Source: Guyanagaster necrorhizus (Eukaryota; Basidiomycota; Agaricomycetes; Agaricales; Physalacriaceae). Taken from it: a stretch of DNA of 64,000 nucleotides. The notes beneath the pieces were generated by a model. The model saw nothing but the letters and a program-made list of their open reading frames with translations, made no database searches and was not told where the DNA came from. Each line of letters begins with the position of its first letter. The first letter of the stretch is position 1. Below, in pieces: positions 58,997-64,000 of the stretch. A program made the translations under genes and the position numbers. The DNA is taken from NCBI RefSeq assembly GCF_019112545.1, contig NW_025064889.1:1034619-1098618 (forward strand), in the 5' to 3' direction.

Positions 58997-59936
58997 TTAC
59001 AAGGAAGTGGAATCTGACAGACCCATACTAGAATCCAAACTCTTCTTCCACCTCTTCAACTTCTCTATATTCTCATTCAGCCCCTTCAACATCACCTTCC
59101 ACAGATCTTCCACCTTCTGATCTTTCTTGTCCTTGAAAAGCAGACAAGCCTTCTTCCAGGCCTCTAATTCAGACTCCAAAAATAATGCTGAGGGAGACAA
59201 CATATCATCTGACCTATAATCATTCTGGAGACCTGCTACAGTATCATGGACATCTGCCACCTCATCTGCCAACTCATCCATATGATGCATCAACTTGTAT
59301 ATTAACTTTGAAAGTTGGTAGAGACCAGCAGAGACCTCCACACTGCTGATCACCTCACTTGCAGTAACACTCTTGTTGAATGAACAGACAGTCTTCTTGA
59401 TCTTGCAATAGGCATAAGTCCATCTATAGCCAGCACCTTTGGTTACTGAGCATGCATAATAGGGTGCACCATCTTGATAGCAGCACATGCAACTCTCTGA
59501 AAACAAAACTAAGACAAGCCAATCAGAAACAATAAGACACTTACTTTCACCACTCAATTCCTTCTCACTCTCTGCTGGCCCCACAACCTTCAACTTCACT
59601 CTCTTCTTGAGACTGGCCACCACCTCTGTCTCACTGCCATCTATCACACTCCTTGATCTGAACTTGCATTTATGGCTCTTCTCTGCCAGACTTGCTGCTC
59701 TTCTCTTTCTCTCTTGCACCTTTTTTCTTCTCTTTGGCCTCTCTCTCCTCAGTCTCTCTTCAAGCTGCCTCTCTCAATGCCTCCTCCACTTTTTTCACCT
59801 GTCTCTCCACTGCCTATCAGACCTTCTCTCTCTTCTTCTCTAACCTCTCTTGCTGCTTCTTTTTCTGTGCCTCTTAGACCTTCTCCTCTCTCTCCTGCTT
59901 TTTTTTTCACTTCAAGTGGACTTCTACAGCCTCCAT
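58997..59936 (-). pseudogene. Antisense ORF of the chromovirus: K/E-rich coiled coil plus zinc-cluster-like cysteine motif
   Basis: Lies on the minus strand between the end of gypsy Pol and the gypsy 3' LTR. From an ATG at 59936 the frame reads MEAVEVHLK and a long Lys/Glu/Arg/Gln coiled coil with several stop codons (mostly TGA or TAG in Arg/Gln-type contexts). After a one-base shift near 59720 it is open to 58997. A consensus intron (GTAAGT..TTTTCAG, about 50 nt, near 59510-59560) joins SGE to SCMCCYQDGAPYYAC...YCKIKKTVCSFNKS, a cysteine pattern resembling Zn-cluster proteins abundant in Agaricomycete genomes. The C-terminal half is helical (LYQLSKLIYKLMHHMDELADEV, acidic). A minus-strand intron argues that this strand was transcribed as a gene. 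Its function is unknown; a regulator of the element or a captured host gene are both possible. Confidence 0.65.
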
Positions 59937-60187
59937 ATACTCTTCCTCTATAGTTTGCTATTTCAGATAGAATAATTCCTTGCCTCTTTAGGGCTATCAG
60001 AGGTGGGTTCCCTCACCAAAGGCTCAGGAGTGTGTAAGCAATGATACATGGTGAGAGGCAACATAGTTGCAAAAGTTTAGGCAATAGTGGTGGTATCTGA
60101 TCAAGTTACAAAATTTCTCATGGCCACCAACAATCTTCTATATGATCCCACTGGCCATTAAGATCTGTGCTCTTGAAGGCAAGAATG

Positions 60188-60485
60188 CTAACAGGGGGAT
60201 ACTGTTATGTGCATGCCATCAGCCTCTGTGTCACCTCAACCAACCATGGATTCAATCACCAAAACCCACTGGACTCCATCTGCTTTCCATTATCTATTAA
60301 TTTTATTTTCACTATTATCATTTCACATTTGTATTTCACATTGTAATATCTAGACTCTGAACTCAGTAATGAATATTGACATTAGAACTCAATGGAATCT
60401 GACTTGGAATTAGCTACCATTAGCATATAAAGCCATATATAATCATTGTAACTACTTAGTTCAAATATCAACTTAGATAGCTATC
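60188..60485 (+). mobile_element. Gypsy polypurine tract and 3' LTR
   Basis: ACAGGGGGATAC (about 60191-60202) is a polypurine tract directly before TGTTATGTGCATGCC, a typical LTR start at 60203-60204. A TATA-like stretch (ATATAAAGCCATATATAA) lies near 60424-60440. The right end is not certain; CTATCTACA at about 60480-60488 ends in CA and coincides with the point where minus-strand copia sequence resumes. The size would be about 285 bp. No 5' partner LTR is present in the window. Confidence 0.6.
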
Positions 60486-62910
60486 TACACTTTATACTTG
60501 CTCAACTCCTCCTTACCTTGTCTGTCAGATTCTGCTCCAAAGGATACTCCTCTTTGCTTCTCTGATAGAACTCCATTCCATCCATCCAAATCTTTAGACT
60601 CTGACTCAAGAGTGATGTTGCCAATAGCTTTATTGACATCCATGCACTCTGCTGGCTCCATGTGTGCACTCAAACTCACTCGATTGGCATGTTTCTAACA
60701 TCTTTCTCCATTGTCAAATACTCTATTGTCTGGCTGGAGAAAGCTATGCCTTTGAGAATAGTTTTATCTTTCATAAAGATTGTATGTGCTTGATCTTCTG
60801 CATCTCTCACATGATCATTATTATTGACATTTCAATGCATTCCATGATTATAACCAGAGCCAAGATCATATAAGCCATTGTCACATATTCTGTATTTATA
60901 TTTGTCTAGGTCTGTTAGAGATGATGGAGTTAGATCTGAGAGAGATCCATCAAATGGTGAGCCAGAAGGGGTTATAACATCATGAGGAAAGGGTGATACT
61001 GGAGGTGATAGACTTAGAGGAGGTAAGAGATTTGATGCTGGAGGATTTTCTGGAGGTGAAAGATCATCATTGTTAGGGTCTCTTCCTTTATCAGACAGCA
61101 TAAGAGAATCTGACAGATTTGAGAGTGAAGAAAATAAGTCACCAAAGAGGTTGATAAGAGTTTTTGTATTTCCTGAGAACATCTGTTTATCAAAAACAAT
61201 ATGGCTTAATATGATGAACTTTTTGGTTACAGGGTTCCAGCACTTCCATGCCTTTGTATCTGATGGATATCCAATGAATATGCATTTGGTGATGCATGGC
61301 TAAAGGCCTTGTTGCTTGTTCTTTTTGATATGGACATAAGCTAAGCAGCCAAAGACATGCAAGTTAAAGATGTCAGATTTCTTCTTGTGCCAGCCAGTAT
61401 ATAGTGTTGTTTTGGGAAGTGATGCTGTAGGACAATGGTTGCACATATATACAAATGCAAGCACTGTTAGTCCCTAGAAGGAGAGAGAAAGACAAGCTTC
61501 ATAGAGCATAGTAATAGTCTCTTCAGCAATATCACAATTTGCACATTCTGCAATTCCATTTTGATGAGGCTCAGTATGGCACCTTGATATCTCTTCTTCT
61601 ATATATAACTGATTGAATTCACAACCCATATACTCTCCTCCACCACCATCTTACTCCTCTAAGATCTTCAGACCATGAAAATTTTCAGCATAGGCTTTGT
61701 AGTGTTTAAATTCAGCCGGAGCATTGCTCTTGTGCTTTAGCAAGGCAACAGCCCAAAAACATAAAGCACCACATATAAAAGTGATCTAGTAGTGATAACC
61801 TTCTGATGTAGCAACTGGCATAGGTCCCTTAAGATCAGAGAATACAATTGTGAAAGGGCATGTTGAAAGGAGTGAGAGGCCTCAAGAAATATTATATCAC
61901 CTGTGCTTGCCTATAAGACAGAGTTTGCAAATTGGATCAGGATTGTATTGCATATTGTTCATCTTTATATTTAAGACAAGCTGATTCCCATATATGACCT
62001 GGATAATGTTTATACTTCTGTGATAGGTTCATTGATACTATAAAGTCAGATCAAGTGGACAGATACTTGCAGTATTTGAGGTTACTAGCCTTATAGTGTG
62101 AGTGGTGCTATTAAGATATCTAATATTGTTATTATTAACAGTGGCTGAGAAATGAAGTGCTTTGTCTTGAAAGAACTAGACAAATGACCCAGCTATATTG
62201 ATCTCATATCTCTTATGATGTGTAAGATGGAAGAGTGAAAGCAAGTTATTATAAAGATCAGATACATGCAGTACATTCTGGAACTCAACAGCCTCATAGA
62301 CCTCTCTATTCTTCTCTTTAGGCTCAAACATGACTGTCCTCATACCTACTGAATAGATGATTGAATTGTCTGCTAACTGAATCTGAACCATATATGGTGT
62401 CCAGACATAAAACTAATCTTAATGATGGCTCATGTGAGATGAAGTATCTGTGTTCATATTCCAGTTAGATAATACTGGGGATAAGAGATCAATACTCACT
62501 TGGCTGGCAGTCTCTTCTACAATGTTTGACTTCTCTGTCTTTGTCTCTTCCACCTTCTTGCTTGATTTTATATTTTAATATTTCTAGACACACTGTATAG
62601 CTCACTCCTTAGCTTTCTTTTTGCTGAAACACTCCTTCTTAGTATGTCCAGAGTTAGTGCATTAGCTGCAGATAGTATCAGATAATTGCTATATAAGTGG
62701 CTTAGACTCTGACAGCACTCACTTTAAATAATATTGTTGAAGTAGTGTCACAAGAGTGGTGCTGCATCTCTTTGGTGTGAAAGGCAGCAATGAGTTTGTT
62801 GAGACTGAGAAAATGAAGGAGAAGGACTGATAACATAAAATTGTTATAATTGGATAGAAGAGCATAAATGAGAGTCATGGATTTAAGCTCTGTTATGATT
62901 TTTCTCATTT
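60486..62910 (-). pseudogene. Copia polyprotein remnant: gag, protease, integrase; no reverse transcriptase
   Basis: Read on the minus strand from high to low coordinates. Gag-like LIYALLSNYNNFMLSVLLL is near 62850, and a CCHC zinc knuckle (C..C...GH....C, with a stop inside) is near 62660. The protease region NWNMNTDTSSHM..., then VQIQLADNSIIYSVG and FQNVLHVSDLYNNLLSLFHL, covers 62470-62180. GAG-pre-integrase CKLCLIGKH is near 61920. Integrase pieces (VFSDLKGPMPVATSEGYHYWITF, YEACLSLSF, HVFGCLAYVHI, FIGYPSDTKAWKCW) run from 61850 to 61220, and a Ser/Pro-rich linker follows to 60486. Many in-frame stops and shifts are present. The reverse transcriptase that should follow is missing; the gypsy remnant lies there instead. 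The orientation matches the RNase H fragment and LTR at 57.5-58.2 kb. Confidence 0.82.
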
Positions 62911-63434
62911 TCTTTTCTTTTTCCTTGGAAATGACCCCTATTCTTGCTTAGGCCAGTGCTTAGGACTATGGGAATGCTTAGCTCAGCAGCCCAGTTAGTC
63001 ACTCTCCTATTGCAATGCTGTATGCTGTGAAGGAGGAAACAATGCTCCTTTTGTCTCTAAATTGCAGTGCAACAGTAATAGCACAACAGCAAGACAACAG
63101 CTTTTGTGGAGAGCCTGGCAACAGCAGGGATAACAGCTCTACAATGGACAATATCTTTTGTGAACAGTTATTTATAGCCAGATAACAGAACAGTATTTAA
63201 GTAGCTTAATTCTTGCTGTAATACCCCAGTGTTAAGCTAAAGTTTACTTTTCACCATCTACTCTTGAGCTCAAGCTACTTGCACCTTAAACCACTTCTGC
63301 TATTAACTTTGTGAACTCAGTCAGTCTAATTCAAAGTGTGAGGTTCTGAACTGTTTATCACATGTTGATAGTCATATGAGATTTGGACTTAACAATTAGC
63401 TTAACACTTATCATTCTCTTCCTCAAGCCCAATT
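62911..63434. mobile_element. Probable LTR or leader of another retroelement
   Basis: A CG-poor stretch with many CAACAGC-type repeats. TATA-like TATTTATAGCC and GTATTTAAGTAGC lie near 63166-63200. The tail rich in C and T precedes a plus-strand frame at 63450. This composition resembles an LTR promoter, but no matching LTR, inverted termini or primer site was found, so the assignment is tentative. Confidence 0.35.
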
Positions 63435-63449
63435 GTGCTGAGGAACCGA

Positions 63450-63949
63450 ATGCCCCCTGTGCTAAACCCTTCTGATCCAAACTTTACCCATGAGTTCTTT
63501 GAACTCTTGGCTTCCATCATCGGAATTTTGATAGGCTTATTGGTGATCATACAGCTGTGCCATGGACATCAATCAATAACTGCCTGGGCTATCCAACACT
63601 ACCATGAATTCCAATATATCAGAACTATTCTCTGGAATGTCATGCCAGACCTCTCTCTCTATGACATCCCTGCCTCTGTCTGACAGTCCTTCCACCCCGA
63701 AGGAGCCGACCCTGAAAATGTCTCTGGAAGCTTGACTGAAGGGCTTCATAAGGAAGAAGCAGAGCAGCATCAGCAGCACACATATCCCCCATGACTCCTG
63801 TCAGCAATTGTCTGAGACTCTACAAACCCTTGGGCTATAGGGTTTTGATGACCCTGACCTGACACCTCCATCCCATTCTCTGAGCACTATATTCACCCAT
63901 CAGGAACTGCTGATATGCAGACTATATGTCCAGTCCTATAATTTGCAAA
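63450..63949 (+). pseudogene. Repeat-family protein with one membrane helix, decayed
   Basis: From MPPVLNPSDPNFTHEFFELL the plus strand encodes a hydrophobic helix (ASIIGILIGLLVIIQLC), then AIQHYHEFQYIRTILWNVMPDL, to a TGA near 63683. Beyond it, protein-like pieces continue in shifted frames (HTYPP, then DLTPPSHSLSTIFTHQELLICRLYVQSYNLQILHNTLEYAS) up to about 63949. The stops and shifts match decay after CG loss. No retroelement domain is recognised. It may be the first ORF of an element that begins at the window edge, or a host gene trapped in the repeat region. Confidence 0.4.
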
Positions 63950-64000
63950 TTCTGCATAACACACTAGAATATGCTAGTAACTGAGAATCATTAGCCAGTA

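Noticed and set aside
59487..59953. Plus-strand Ser/Leu/Phe-rich frames in the CT-rich stretch
   Set aside because: They mirror the K/E-rich antisense ORF; the minus strand has the intron and cysteine motif, the plus strand has neither.

Overview
The window looks like nuclear DNA of a filamentous basidiomycete, probably an Agaricomycete. The genes are cut by many short GT-AG introns of about 45-60 bp. They are typical fungal housekeeping genes mixed with families that are common in mushrooms: F-box/zinc proteins, ABM-domain proteins, six-cysteine secreted proteins, and chromovirus and copia retroelements. No species can be named from the sequence alone. Gene models below were made by reading frames across splice sites by eye, so internal exon edges are firm only where exact coordinates are given.

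Layout. 1-10.5 kb is gene-poor: a small conserved protein (2.3-2.8 kb) and a disrupted multi-pass membrane protein gene on the minus strand (6.4-8.2 kb). 10.5-14 kb holds malate dehydrogenase and an HMCES/YedK-type abasic-site protein. 15.8-16.5 kb is a decayed tandem-ABM gene. 16.9-17.5 kb encodes a small secreted six-cysteine protein. 18.3-25 kb holds two minus-strand genes, a MOV10/SDE3-like RNA helicase and a Def1-like CUE/Gln-rich protein. After a 3.6 kb gap come a peroxisomal Lon protease (28.6-31.6 kb, plus strand, C-terminal SRL), an Oxa1-family insertase (minus) and a long coiled-coil protein (35.2-39 kb, plus). An F-box pseudogene lies at 40.7-41.6 kb. A tight plus-strand series follows: a PPR protein, a Dug2-type WD40/M20 peptidase and the SDH membrane anchor subunit (42.2-49.5 kb). 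Two transporters on the minus strand, a DHA2-type MFS and a GABA/amino-acid permease, fill 49.8-55.4 kb.

From 57.1 kb to the end the window is a retroelement graveyard. A second copy of the F-box gene is cut by a copia LTR (57475-57799). The copia body on the minus strand is interrupted by the 3' part of a Ty3/gypsy chromovirus on the plus strand. That chromovirus fragment carries an antisense, intron-containing zinc-cluster-like ORF between its integrase/chromodomain end and its 3' LTR. This region is strongly depleted of CG dinucleotides and full of stop codons, as expected for DNA that was methylated and then decayed.

Functional themes are mitochondrial biogenesis (Oxa1, PPR, SDH anchor), peroxisomal quality control (Lon), glutathione and amino-acid turnover (Dug2, permease), and DNA/RNA surveillance (HMCES, Def1-like, MOV10-like helicase). 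They are neighbours, not an obvious single pathway. I see no biosynthetic cluster, CRISPR, tRNA or rRNA. The most unusual structure is the antisense ORF in the chromovirus remnant.
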